From: Hyphococcus lacteus
Lineage (GTDB): Bacteria; Pseudomonadota; Alphaproteobacteria; Caulobacterales; Parvularculaceae
DNA length: 64,000 bases
Direction of reading: 5' to 3'
Assembly: GCF_041058985.1 (NCBI RefSeq)
Contig: NZ_JBEHZE010000001.1
Span: 1,860,001 to 1,924,000 of the forward strand
Part shown: positions 46,765 through 55,557 of the stretch, in pieces
Layout of the letters: every line of letters begins with the position of its first letter
Position numbering within the stretch: the stretch's first letter is position 1
Program-made: the position numbers and the translations under genes
The notes under the pieces: model-generated
Databases searched by the model: none
Seen by the model: the letters and a program-made list of their open reading frames with translations, nothing else
Told to the model about the DNA's origin: nothing

Positions 46765-49362
46765 TCAAAGCCTGCGGGCTGCTTTTATATCGACCCACGT
46801 AGCGCCGTCGGGCTCGGCTAAGGCAGCCTTAGCGTCGGCAATGTCTTCGGCGTCATCCTCACCGTCCGCCGCTTCACGCGCCGCTATTGCCTCCGGAGAA
46901 ACCTGCATGAATGCCCGGATGGCCTCCACCGGATCGACGCCTTCCATGGAGAGCGGGTCGCTATCGCGTCCCTTTTTTACTTCCTTTGGACTCTTGGCAG
47001 TTTCAACCGGCAAGTACGGCCGCAAACTGGCAGATATGACCTGCTTGGTAATAGTCACCTTATTGGCAACCCATGCAATCAACGCTTTTGATTTTGGCAG
47101 TTTGAAATCGGCGATGCGTTGAGGGGTGAGTTTCCGGCCATAGCTGAAACGCCACTTCTCTGCATGGAGGGTCGCCGCAGCCAGCACGAGGGTTGTTTCG
47201 TCAACGCCGTCTCTCGGCAAAAGGACAAGGCAATCATCATTTACGGCGCAAGGCTCCAACTGGACAAACGCCTCTCCGATACTTCCTGTCTGCGCGACGG
47301 TCACAAAGGGCGGCTCAATTAACTGCGAAAAATCAAGCCAGCCATAGCAGCCATTGTATCCTTCAGTCGGCGAAATAATGAGCGCGGAGCCAGGGACCAT
47401 GCCGTCTCGGCTATGCAGCTCTTTCATGCCGTAGAAAATCTCAAATGCGCCGCCGACGGTCCCCTTTTTCCTTGGGAGGTCAGCCGCATTTTTAAGCCTC
47501 TGACCCTTTAACAAATCACGATAGGGATCAATGCGAAGCTCTCCACTAGCGATCGCCTCGCGTTGTTGAATGACTTCGCGGGCATAGCGCGTATAGAAAG
47601 ACGCAAGGCGGCGAAGCAATACGTCAACGCCCTCGCGGACTTCATTCTCATCGGGCGCAGCAGACTCAATATATGCACCAGCCGCCCATTCATCATCACC
47701 GGACACACTGGCTAGCCCGGAAAACCCCGGCTTTTCAGTCCGATTTAGAACGGCGTCGATGGCATCTGCGCGTTGGTCCGGTTCACTATCTCTTGGAACA
47801 CGGGCGCTCTTGCGAAGTACGAGTCCGTCGTGATTCAAGCGAACAAACATTGTTTTCTTCTTCGGATCGTGCGCGCGCCCTTTTTCGAGAAGCACAACGG
47901 ATGTTGTTGCCGATGCAAACGGCTGAAATAACTCATCTGGTAACTGGCAGACTGCCGTTAGCTGGTTCTTCTTCAAGATGCTCTTACGCCACGCGCCCGT
48001 AGCCCTCTTAACCAGAATACTCGTCGGCAAAATTACTGCGAGCCGCCCCTTTAGCGCTAGGCCATCAAGGGCTCGATTGACGAAATCTTCGGCGGGCGTA
48101 TCAGTCTTCTTGTGCGGGAACGGCGGATTCATCAAGACGACGGTCGCTTCGTCTTTTGGAAATTGCGTAGAGGTAAATGCGTCAGCCTGATGTATGCCGG
48201 TCGATCCATCACCGCGCAAAATCATGTTGGCAACACTCAGCGCCGCCGTCACCGGCTCGCTCTCAAATCCGATAAGGTGTTCGGCGACAACCCCGACAAC
48301 TTCGTCGCGTTTCATTTTGTGCTGGCGAAGCATCTTATCCATTGCGGCAATCAAAAACCCGCCCGACCCACATGCAGGATCAAGTACAACGTCATCGATT
48401 CCAATATCAGTTACATCAGCCATGAATTGCGCAACGTGGCGCGGCGTAAAATACTGGCCGATGGTGTTCCCGCCGGTGTAGCGAAAAAACGTTTCGTAAA
48501 GCTGGCCAAGATAATCATGCTCGGCGGTAAGAACCGACACGTTGAGCCGCTCCAATATGGAGGCGATCCGTCTGGCGTTTTCAGCGAGCTTCACATTCGA
48601 CTGATCAACGCGAATGCTATTGGCTAATGACGCCTTTCCGGCGCGAACAAACGCCTCTTTACACGCAGAATTTATGTCTTTGAGTATGCTAGCCTTGTCG
48701 CGCCGAATTTCAGTGCCTGCAATACCGGCTTGCCATAGCGCAAGCATGATTGCCGCGACAGCGGCAGGCCGTAATTCATCCTTGATGCTCGATTCGCGTA
48801 GCAGACGATTGATTTCATCCGCCCGCATAGCCAGCACTTCGGGCGCAGGTACTGAAGGTCTGATTTCCGCCGACTGACTCGGCGCTGAAATTCGGTGAAT
48901 GTCTTCGCGGTTTGGAATCCAGCCAATAGGCTCTTTATCGTAAGTGACGGGAACCCAGCGCTCACCTTTACGCTTTGCGACACGCAACTCAAATTCATCA
49001 TTGTCACCCGCCAGCCCAATCGCAAGAGGGTGGTGACCGTCTTTCAAAAAAACGCTAGCGTAATGGATTGCTTCTTTGAGGGCTAACTCAATATCGGCAA
49101 CGTCGGCTTTGGCCTCAATGATCGCCAAAGGCGCGCGCGAAGATCGATCAACAATCAACGCCTCGGGAATCCCGTAGCCTTTGCCTGTCTTGCTTCCGCC
49201 GCGTAGCGATAGCTCAAGCTGCGGATGGCTTCTAAATTCGCTTTGAAACAAAACGTCGCCAATCGGCGGGCGGCGCCGATCCCAACCTTGCGTATCAAGG
49301 AGATCGTTTAGGAGATGCTCCGCGCGGCGTTCCGATGACCGTTTTGCGCCCGACCTGGCCAC
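46765..49362 (-). CDS. Single-chain R-M-like protein: nuclease-like domain, N6-adenine methylase, specificity region, antitoxin-like tail
   Basis: 865 residues. Residues 10-115 resemble the HsdR N-terminal PD-(D/E)xK domain: ERRAEHLLNDLLDTQGW, PEALIVD (66-72) and IIEAKAD with ExK at 83-85, followed by a helix ending HYAS. Residues about 285-500 are an HsdM-type methylase: GQYFTPRHVAQFM (303-315), DPACGSGGFL (328-337), NPPF (412-415). Residues about 580-790 have specificity-domain character. The final 31 residues (835-865) contain EDIADAKAALAEP then ATWVDIKAARRL, like the C-terminal tail of RelB/Phd-type antitoxins. No helicase motor is present. Start is GTG at 49362 with GGGAGGG five bases upstream. 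It could be a type IIG-like R-M enzyme or an orphan methylase with a dead nuclease. Confidence 0.85.
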   Translation of the reverse strand: MARSGAKRSSERRAEHLLNDLLDTQGWDRRRPPIGDVLFQSEFRSHPQLELSLRGGSKTGKGYGIPEALIVDRSSRAPLAIIEAKADVADIELALKEAIHYASVFLKDGHHPLAIGLAGDNDEFELRVAKRKGERWVPVTYDKEPIGWIPNREDIHRISAPSQSAEIRPSVPAPEVLAMRADEINRLLRESSIKDELRPAAVAAIMLALWQAGIAGTEIRRDKASILKDINSACKEAFVRAGKASLANSIRVDQSNVKLAENARRIASILERLNVSVLTAEHDYLGQLYETFFRYTGGNTIGQYFTPRHVAQFMADVTDIGIDDVVLDPACGSGGFLIAAMDKMLRQHKMKRDEVVGVVAEHLIGFESEPVTAALSVANMILRGDGSTGIHQADAFTSTQFPKDEATVVLMNPPFPHKKTDTPAEDFVNRALDGLALKGRLAVILPTSILVKRATGAWRKSILKKNQLTAVCQLPDELFQPFASATTSVVLLEKGRAHDPKKKTMFVRLNHDGLVLRKSARVPRDSEPDQRADAIDAVLNRTEKPGFSGLASVSGDDEWAAGAYIESAAPDENEVREGVDVLLRRLASFYTRYAREVIQQREAIASGELRIDPYRDLLKGQRLKNAADLPRKKGTVGGAFEIFYGMKELHSRDGMVPGSALIISPTEGYNGCYGWLDFSQLIEPPFVTVAQTGSIGEAFVQLEPCAVNDDCLVLLPRDGVDETTLVLAAATLHAEKWRFSYGRKLTPQRIADFKLPKSKALIAWVANKVTITKQVISASLRPYLPVETAKSPKEVKKGRDSDPLSMEGVDPVEAIRAFMQVSPEAIAAREAADGEDDAEDIADAKAALAEPDGATWVDIKAARRL

Positions 49363-49373
49363 GCATTCCCTCC

Positions 49374-50324
49374 CTAAACCGAATCGTGATTGAAACTGCC
49401 AGACGGACTCTTATAGAGCAACCGTTTTCCTTCGGCCCCCTTAATCGCGAGCCTAGCAGCCTCAAAATCGTTAATTTTTCGCACGTTCCACCGAAAGCTG
49501 AACTCATCACAATAACGATGAAGGTGCTGCTTTGAGACGTGGTGAAAGCTGCCTACTACGCCGCGCTTCAAAAGTGCAAAGTATGACTCTGCGGTGTTCG
49601 TATGGGCGCCGCCGCGAGCATATTCGCCTTGGCCGTGATTTACGGTGAAGTGTCCCCAACGGAAGTCTTTTCCGATGCCAGAGTATGCTTTCCATTCATC
49701 CGTAAGGATCATGGAATCGTGATCAACGTTTTCTCTGATTGCTGTCTTTAAAGTCTTCGCATCAACGCGATCAATCGGTTTGGAGCGCGCGCGACCGTCA
49801 CGCTCGACCAATACCATTACGGGCGCCTTTTTTGTGCCGCGTCCCTTCTTGGATTTGACGGCGCCAGAACCGCCTTTGGGTCCGCCTTTGCGAGGCTTGC
49901 CGCCGACGTAGGTTTCATCAACTTCGACGTGCCCGCTGAGAAGTCCGGCCATCGGCTCTTCTTTCATTGCCAAACGAATCCGGTGCGCCATGTGCCAAGC
50001 GGTGCGGTAGGAGCCAAGGCCGAGATCGCGCTGCAACTGACGTGCGGAAATTCCCTTCTTGCTGGAGCAAATCAGATAGAAGGCCATGATCCACTTTGAG
50101 AGAGGAATTTTCGACTTGTGCATTACCGTTCCAACGGTGACGGTGAATTGATCTCCACAGCCGCCGCATTCATAAACGCCTGCGCGGGCCTTGCCTTCCT
50201 TAATGGGGTAGATGCGGTCAACTGACCCGCAATGCGGACAAATCGGCCCCTCCGGCCAGCGGATGCTTTCCAGCATGGCACGGGCATCATCTTCGCTGAG
50301 GCGGGCTACATCTTGTAGGTTCAT
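49374..50324 (-). CDS. IS1595-family (ISXO2-like) transposase
   Basis: 316 residues, intact. N-terminal zinc ribbon CPHCGS...YECGGCGDQF (cysteines about 29, 32, 53, 56), then the ISXO2 catalytic domain: first Asp in VEVDETYVGGK (136), second Asp in MILTDEWKAY (209), and HTNTAESYFALLKRGVVGS (Asn 243/Glu 246), followed by HLHRYCDEFSFRWN. ATG at 50324 with GGGG upstream. Lies 46 bases inside the right repeat. Confidence 0.95.
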   Translation of the reverse strand: MNLQDVARLSEDDARAMLESIRWPEGPICPHCGSVDRIYPIKEGKARAGVYECGGCGDQFTVTVGTVMHKSKIPLSKWIMAFYLICSSKKGISARQLQRDLGLGSYRTAWHMAHRIRLAMKEEPMAGLLSGHVEVDETYVGGKPRKGGPKGGSGAVKSKKGRGTKKAPVMVLVERDGRARSKPIDRVDAKTLKTAIRENVDHDSMILTDEWKAYSGIGKDFRWGHFTVNHGQGEYARGGAHTNTAESYFALLKRGVVGSFHHVSKQHLHRYCDEFSFRWNVRKINDFEAARLAIKGAEGKRLLYKSPSGSFNHDSV

Positions 50325-50369
50325 GGCAGACCCCTATTCCTTTGTTAAAGGATATAGGCATCAAATCTA

Positions 50370-50392
50370 CCTTTGACAAGTGCATAATTCCG
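50370..50392. repeat. Right terminal inverted repeat of the IS1595-type element
   Basis: Ends AAGTGCATAATTCCG, complementary to the left repeat (21/23). Confidence 0.92.
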
Positions 50393-50400
50393 TTAGAATT
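50393..50400. repeat. Target site duplication, right copy, overlapping the lpxR-like stop
   Basis: TTAGAATT. Its first three bases are the TAA stop of the minus-strand lpxR-like gene, so the gene's own 3' end was the insertion target and was preserved. Confidence 0.9.
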
Positions 50401-51418
50401 TAACTGAAATGCTTACCGCACCAAATTCTTGTGCATTTTCTTGTTGGGTGAATTCTTTGGTTCGCACAACATAAGTATATGCAATCTGCGCGCGCCGAAC
50501 TTGCATTGCTATTCCAACCTGAAAATCGCCAAAAAATGTATTGCTGTCTACTGATGGATCACCGTCGCGGAATAGACTGCCGTCAAGAAATATGTTTTGC
50601 GCAACTGCAGTGCCGTTTGCACCCGCGAATAAATACCAACTGAATTTCTTTTTGGGTGCGAAGAAACCACTGCCCGCTAATGACGGGCGAACGCGCGGAG
50701 GCCCGTAGTCATTCGTAAGATCGGTTCCTAATCGAAACGTAACCCCGACTCGGGCGTTTGTGTGAATGTTACCCACTGACCAGCCAAAACTAGGTGTGGC
50801 GTCTGCGCCAAAAGAAGAATCGCCGATAGAAAGTAGCGCTCTCATTTTTCGGTCATAAGAAAGAACCATCCCGAATTCGTTTTTAATCTGATTATCCCAG
50901 CCATTTGCAGGATCACCATTGATCAGTTTGTGCCAGTTGTTCTGGACGAATTCGCCTTGAGCACTGGGGCCGACCATTCCGGTTTGGAGCGTAAATTGAT
51001 CGACGACATTTCGCTGTTCGACGACCACAGTGTATTCGCCATATAGCCAACCTGCATATGGGTGTTGATCAGGTAAAGGTGTTGCGGTGGTGATATCTTG
51101 GGGCGTAAAAATAGAATGCCCGATTGCAAAACCGCGCCGAATGCCAGCTTCATCATCTGCGCCAAGAATATTCTCAGCTACAAATTTTGATACGCCGTTG
51201 GGTTTCTTAAATCCTGAAATATAAGACATGCGAACGCCATTCGTATAATTGCGATCGGTGTTGGCGAAATAATCATTCTCCCAAACGAATGTCCACGTGC
51301 CGCTATTATCATAGGGCGACAGAAACTCTCTCTTAGACTCGTTGTTTTCAGCAAAAACGGAGGTCGTAACGGCGAGGTTTAAAACACACAAAAGCGAAAC
51401 AAAAAGGCGGGTACGCAT
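50393..51418 (-). CDS. LpxR-like lipid A 3'-O-deacylase (DUF2219)
   Basis: 341 residues. Signal peptide MRTRLFVSLLCVLNLAVTTSVFA, then a beta-barrel ending in a terminal phenylalanine, as outer-membrane proteins do. Family motifs: WENDYFANTDRNYTNGVRMSYI (active-site Asn/Asp and Thr), HPYAGWLYGEY, and WHKLINGDPANGWDNQIKNE, with the histidine and glutamate expected near the active site. It removes acyl chains from lipid A in characterised members. ATG at 51418 has AGGA with better spacing than the neighbouring 51421. Complete despite the element at its stop. Confidence 0.85.
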   Translation of the reverse strand: MRTRLFVSLLCVLNLAVTTSVFAENNESKREFLSPYDNSGTWTFVWENDYFANTDRNYTNGVRMSYISGFKKPNGVSKFVAENILGADDEAGIRRGFAIGHSIFTPQDITTATPLPDQHPYAGWLYGEYTVVVEQRNVVDQFTLQTGMVGPSAQGEFVQNNWHKLINGDPANGWDNQIKNEFGMVLSYDRKMRALLSIGDSSFGADATPSFGWSVGNIHTNARVGVTFRLGTDLTNDYGPPRVRPSLAGSGFFAPKKKFSWYLFAGANGTAVAQNIFLDGSLFRDGDPSVDSNTFFGDFQVGIAMQVRRAQIAYTYVVRTKEFTQQENAQEFGAVSISVKF

Positions 51419-51536
51419 CATTTTTCCTAAATATACAAAGCGAATGTTTTGCGGTGATAGCTTGCACGCAGGTAAGCGCAACAGTAATCGCTGCACTATT
51501 ACCAGTTTGTGAGGAAATTACGGCACAACCGCGGTA

Positions 51537-53159
51537 TCAGCCGTAGAGAATGCTTGGCAACCATGTAGCGAGCTGTGGATATAAAGCGAGAACAGCGAGC
51601 GCCAATAGCTGTATAAATATATACGGGATTGCCCCGCGATATATTTGCGAGGTTCTGATCTCGGGTGGTGCAACCCCCCTAAGGTAAAATAACGCAAAGC
51701 CAAATGGTGGGGTTAAGAAAGACGTTTGTAGATTGATAGCCATCATGACACCTAGCCAGATCGGGTCGAGGCCAAGCGCTAAAAGAGGTGGACCAACGAG
51801 CGGAACGACCACCAGTGTGATTTCAATAAAGTCGAGGAAAAAGCCAAGTAAAAACATCACCAGCATGACAGCGATAACCGCGCCAATGACACCGCCGGGC
51901 GTAGCGGCTAGGGCCTCGCGCACTGTGTCATCACCACCCAACCCGCGGAAGACGAGCGAGAAAAGCGCCGCTCCGATTAAGATCGTGAATACCATCGTGG
52001 TTACGCGGGCGGTTTGGTCCAGGATCGGGGTTAGTGCCTGTGCTCTAAAGAGTTGAAATAAACTCGCGAAAATCCCCCATGGGGTAAGACCAAACAGAAA
52101 CAGCGCTACAATGATGCCTGCCGTTTCAATGACGGGCAGATTCTCGCGACCCAATCGTAGATCAAGAAACACCGTTAGCGCTATGAGTCCAAAGATGGCG
52201 AGCGTGCACGTTAGGACGGCTGGCTTACCAGCGAGCAAAGCACCACTGGGGGCCAGGCGAGCGCCAGCAATTAAGAGTGCGCCGATTGCGCCGACGCTGG
52301 CTGCTTCGGTAGGTGTAGCAACGCCGCCAAGGATGGAACCAAGAACCGCAACAATTAATATGAGTGGCGGCGGGAGGACCTTGAGAGCATCAATGAAGAC
52401 TTCGCGGCGTGTCCCCATTTCATGAGCCGGAATCGGAGGTGCTTTTTTCGGATGGGTGATTGCGACAAAGACTTGCCACAGTAGATACATTCCCACCAGC
52501 AACAGACCGGGTATGAGCGCACCAGCAAAAAGGTCGCCGACGGAAACAGTTTCCGGGGCATAAATTCCCATATCAAGTTGCGCTTTTTGGTAAGCATTGG
52601 AAATTACGTCGCCCAATAAGATTAGCACGATTGATGGTGGAATAATTTGACCAAGGGTACCAGCCGCAGCAATTGAGCCAGAGGCGAAGGCGGGGTCATA
52701 TCCGCGACGCAACATTGTGGGTAGGCTGAGCAACCCCATCGTTACGACAGTCGCGCCAACTATTCCGGTCGAAGCAGCAAGAAGCGCGCCCACAATAGTC
52801 ACAGATAACCCTAAACCACCGCGAAGGCTGCCAAATAGCTTGGCCATAGCCTCTAATAGCTCTTCGGCAATTTTCGCCTTTTCAAGTATGACGCCCATTA
52901 AAACGAACATCGGCACGGCGATTAGCGTAGTATTGGTGACGGAGCCAAATATGCGTGGTGGGAGCGGGCGTAAATAGCTGAGATCAAAGACGCCGAACGT
53001 TAAGCCAATCACGGCAAAAATCAGCGCTGTTCCGGCGAGGCTGAACGCGACGGGATAGCCTGCCATCAGCAATCCGCAAAGTAACACCACCATGGCGATA
53101 TCCAGCCAACCGGCCGCCGCGCAGAAACAGAAACTCACATCACCGAGGACAAAATCCAT
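51537..53159 (-). CDS. TRAP transporter large permease (DctM type)
   Basis: 540 residues with about 13-14 hydrophobic helices: VVLLCGLLMAGYPVAFSLAG, ISIVGALLAASTGIVGATVVTMG-like core and GQIIPPSIVLILLGD. An inserted cytoplasmic/hydrophobic block (about 225-370) makes it longer than the common 430-residue form, as in mannitol/chloroaromatic-type TRAP permeases. ATG overlaps the DctQ stop by one base (TAATG). Confidence 0.92.
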   Translation of the reverse strand: MDFVLGDVSFCFCAAAGWLDIAMVVLLCGLLMAGYPVAFSLAGTALIFAVIGLTFGVFDLSYLRPLPPRIFGSVTNTTLIAVPMFVLMGVILEKAKIAEELLEAMAKLFGSLRGGLGLSVTIVGALLAASTGIVGATVVTMGLLSLPTMLRRGYDPAFASGSIAAAGTLGQIIPPSIVLILLGDVISNAYQKAQLDMGIYAPETVSVGDLFAGALIPGLLLVGMYLLWQVFVAITHPKKAPPIPAHEMGTRREVFIDALKVLPPPLILIVAVLGSILGGVATPTEAASVGAIGALLIAGARLAPSGALLAGKPAVLTCTLAIFGLIALTVFLDLRLGRENLPVIETAGIIVALFLFGLTPWGIFASLFQLFRAQALTPILDQTARVTTMVFTILIGAALFSLVFRGLGGDDTVREALAATPGGVIGAVIAVMLVMFLLGFFLDFIEITLVVVPLVGPPLLALGLDPIWLGVMMAINLQTSFLTPPFGFALFYLRGVAPPEIRTSQIYRGAIPYIFIQLLALAVLALYPQLATWLPSILYG

Positions 53160-53935
53160 TATTCTCGCCCCCGCAAAACATTCGCTGCGCGGGTTGCTAT
53201 CGTAAAGCCGGCCATGATCATTAGAAGAGCAAACATGGGGATTAGGCTTTTAAGAAGGTAAATACCCTGAATGCCAGAACTCTGTGGTGAGCCTTCATTT
53301 ACCGCCCAAGAATTCCCAACATATGGAGATGCAGTCCACAATAACAGAAGGCATACAGGGAATAGAAGGAAATATGTGCCGAGAAAGTCAATCAGCGCTT
53401 TTCGCTTTTCGGAGGCTTCTCCATAGAAGATGTCTACTCGCACATGGTCGTTCGTCAAAAGTGCGTACCCGCCTGCCAACAAGAAAACAGTACCATGCAT
53501 GTATGTAATGGATTCTTGCATGTATATTTTGTTGATACCAAAAACATAGCGCAGCACCACAATGCCAAATTGAATTAAGGCCATGATGATCAGTAACCAC
53601 ATCACAGTGTGGCCGGTTTTTCGAACGAATTTTTCAATTAGAGGCGTTAATCTGCCTACGAAATCAATGACGCCGCCCATCAAGATCATCACAATCGCTA
53701 ACAGGGCGAGGCAACCGAAAAAAATAAGGAGCTGTCTCACGTTTGCGGTTAGCGATAAAATAGGAACAAGATAGGCGAACAGCAATCCTGACGCCACAAC
53801 CCCAAAAACGACAACTACCCATAACGCAGTTGCATGTTTTTCGGACTGTTTGAGAAGTGCCAAGGGCGCCAACAGAATAGGAAACATGATCCCTGCGACT
53901 GCCCAATTTAAAATGTCACCGATAAAATTGAGCAT
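53159..53935 (-). CDS. TRAP transporter small permease (DctQ type), extended
   Basis: 258 residues. Three extra hydrophobic segments in the first 110 residues precede the typical four-helix DctQ core (TVMWLLIIMALIQFGIVVLRYVFGI..., ESITYMHGTVFLLAGGYALLTNDHVRVDIFY). Works with the large permease and the binding protein for Na+- or H+-driven uptake. One base separates it from the dctP stop. Confidence 0.9.
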   Translation of the reverse strand: MLNFIGDILNWAVAGIMFPILLAPLALLKQSEKHATALWVVVVFGVVASGLLFAYLVPILSLTANVRQLLIFFGCLALLAIVMILMGGVIDFVGRLTPLIEKFVRKTGHTVMWLLIIMALIQFGIVVLRYVFGINKIYMQESITYMHGTVFLLAGGYALLTNDHVRVDIFYGEASEKRKALIDFLGTYFLLFPVCLLLLWTASPYVGNSWAVNEGSPQSSGIQGIYLLKSLIPMFALLMIMAGFTIATRAANVLRGRE

Positions 53936-53936
53936 C

Positions 53937-55064
53937 TTAAAGCGAAAACACGTTGCGGCGGATATTCATATACGCTTCGTCAGAGATGCGGCTCCATGCT
54001 TGTGATTTTTCTAACGACGTTTTGTAACTCTCAAAAATGCGTTTTGCGATGTCGCTAATTTCTGCGGTTTCTTCAAGGACAATTTTGCTCTCGCGCGCCA
54101 ATGCAGCCATCACATCATCGGGCATTTGTCGTAATTGCACCCCATGATCATTGACCAACTGATCAAGGGCGGTGGCGTTGTGGTGAATATATTCAGCAAT
54201 CGATAGATGATTTGCGCGATGGCACGCGCCCTCAATGATCGATTTTTCTTGCAGGTTAAGCTCGTCCCAAACACCTAAATTTACACCAACTGAAAGCTGC
54301 GCACCGGGTTCGTGAAATCCAGGCCAGTAATAATACTTAGCTTCGCGGTAGAAACCGAAAGCAAGATCATTCCAAGGGCCTACCCATTCAGTCCCGTCGA
54401 TGGCACCCGATTGGAGCGCTTGGTAAATCTCTCCACCAGAAAGTGAGACCGCGGCCGCGCCAACCCGTTGAAGTACATCACCGCCAAGGCCGGGCATTCT
54501 GATTTTCATGCCTCTAAGGTCCTCGATCGAATTGATTTCGCGCTTATACCAACCGGCCATTTGGTGACCGGTGTTCCCGGCGGCAAATGGCTTAATATTG
54601 AATGGCGCGGCCAACTCGTCCCAAAGTTCTTGGCCGCCGCCAAATTCCGTCCAGGCCATAATTTCGTTCGCAGTCATGCCGAATGGAACTGCAGTAAAGA
54701 ATGCAAAGGCCGGGGATTTGCCGACCCAGTAATATTCGGCTCCATGGTATAGATCGGCGGCACCATTGGATACTGCGTCGAAGCTCTCGAACGCACCGAC
54801 CAGTTCACCGGCGGAAAATATTCGCACGGTCAAAGCGCCGCCGGACATTTCTGTAATGAATTGGGCTGTGCGCTCTGCCATTGTGCCTAAACCGGGGAAG
54901 TCTTTTGGCCAGGTCGTCACCATTTTTAACTCGCGCGACCGGATTGAGCCGGGAATAGCGGCACCACTTGACGGCACGCCGCATTCACACCCGGCAACCA
55001 ATCCAGCGCTTCCTAATGCGCCAGCCGTGAGTAGCTGTCTTCGTTTTATCATCAGTCGCGGCAT
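53937..55064 (-). CDS. TRAP transporter substrate-binding protein (DctP family)
   Basis: 375 residues. The N terminus has both a twin-arginine-like KRRQLLTAGALG and a lipobox-like LVAGC, so it is exported by Tat and perhaps lipid-anchored. The body fits FcbT-type binding proteins: KMVTTWPKDFPGLG, AADLYHGAEYYWVGKSPAFAF, GMKIRMPGLGGDVLQRVGA with the conserved arginine, and QSGAIDGTEWVGPWNDLAFG. The likely ligand is a monocarboxylate such as a 2-oxo or aromatic acid, not resolvable here. ATG at 55064 or 55052; GGAGGGG is close to the first. Confidence 0.9.
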   Translation of the reverse strand: MPRLMIKRRQLLTAGALGSAGLVAGCECGVPSSGAAIPGSIRSRELKMVTTWPKDFPGLGTMAERTAQFITEMSGGALTVRIFSAGELVGAFESFDAVSNGAADLYHGAEYYWVGKSPAFAFFTAVPFGMTANEIMAWTEFGGGQELWDELAAPFNIKPFAAGNTGHQMAGWYKREINSIEDLRGMKIRMPGLGGDVLQRVGAAAVSLSGGEIYQALQSGAIDGTEWVGPWNDLAFGFYREAKYYYWPGFHEPGAQLSVGVNLGVWDELNLQEKSIIEGACHRANHLSIAEYIHHNATALDQLVNDHGVQLRQMPDDVMAALARESKIVLEETAEISDIAKRIFESYKTSLEKSQAWSRISDEAYMNIRRNVFSL

Positions 55065-55102
55065 CCCCTCCGGCGTGGCGTTATTTTCGCCACTAGTCTT
55101 TT

Positions 55103-55444
55103 TTAGTTTGATGTTTCTTCAGCGCGTTCGCGCATTTTTTCTGTGCGCCAGCGCTCGTAATCGGCTTCTTTTTCCGCGCGGCTTTTGCTTGCACCAATCG
55201 CGTCGTCAATCGCCATAGACGAGCCGTTTCCGTTATAGCCCGTAGTTGAGCAAGTGTTTTCAGTGTTGTAGCAGCGCTGAATACATGCTGATCGCGCGGG
55301 GCCATCGTTCAAGCCTGTGCAGTCGGCTTGGCATTGGTTTTGTTGGCCTGTGCAGCGATTTTCTGCATATCCAAATGGCGCACTCGTGCATGCACTTAGG
55401 AATATGGCGAAAATGCCGAAAGGAATGCTGTTTTTTGGGTCCAT
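55103..55444 (-). CDS. Small cysteine-rich lipoprotein of unknown function
   Basis: 113 residues: signal with lipobox (IFAIFLSACTS), then a short region with six cysteines in pairs (RCTGQQNQCQADCTG, ACIQRCYNTENTC) likely disulfide-bonded, and a charged C-terminal helix (AEKEADYERWRTEKMRERAEE). The ATG at 55444 has GAGAGG 7-8 bases upstream. No family recognised. Confidence 0.68.
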   Translation of the reverse strand: MDPKNSIPFGIFAIFLSACTSAPFGYAENRCTGQQNQCQADCTGLNDGPARSACIQRCYNTENTCSTTGYNGNGSSMAIDDAIGASKSRAEKEADYERWRTEKMRERAEETSN

Positions 55445-55557
55445 CGAGCGGCCTCTCAATCAAGCGAAGCTGCGCAGTTGCAGCGGAGCGTAACCGTACT
55501 AGACGCCGCACCCGCCGCAAAGGCCCCAGCAAGTTCCAAATCCAAGAAATAGAGAGA

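Larger units (their letters stand above)
46474..50392 (-). mobile_element. IS1595-type element carrying an R-M-like methylase and RelE toxin
   Basis: A 3919-bp unit bounded by 23-bp inverted repeats and an 8-bp target duplication. It holds three genes on the minus strand in the order transposase, R-M-like methylase, RelE, with gaps of 11 and 3 bases, so a single transcript from the transposase end is likely. Passenger genes are known in the IS1595 family, but typical members are under 1.2 kb. The perfect duplication and intact frames suggest a recent, possibly active insertion. A subterminal copy of the repeat core, CCTTTGTTA, occurs at 50339-50347 inside the right end and may bind transposase. 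Confidence 0.9.

Noticed and set aside
45313..51418. Genomic island with tRNA-Met as attachment site
   Set aside because: No direct repeat of the tRNA 3' end and no integrase were seen; the only proven boundary is the IS1595 element.
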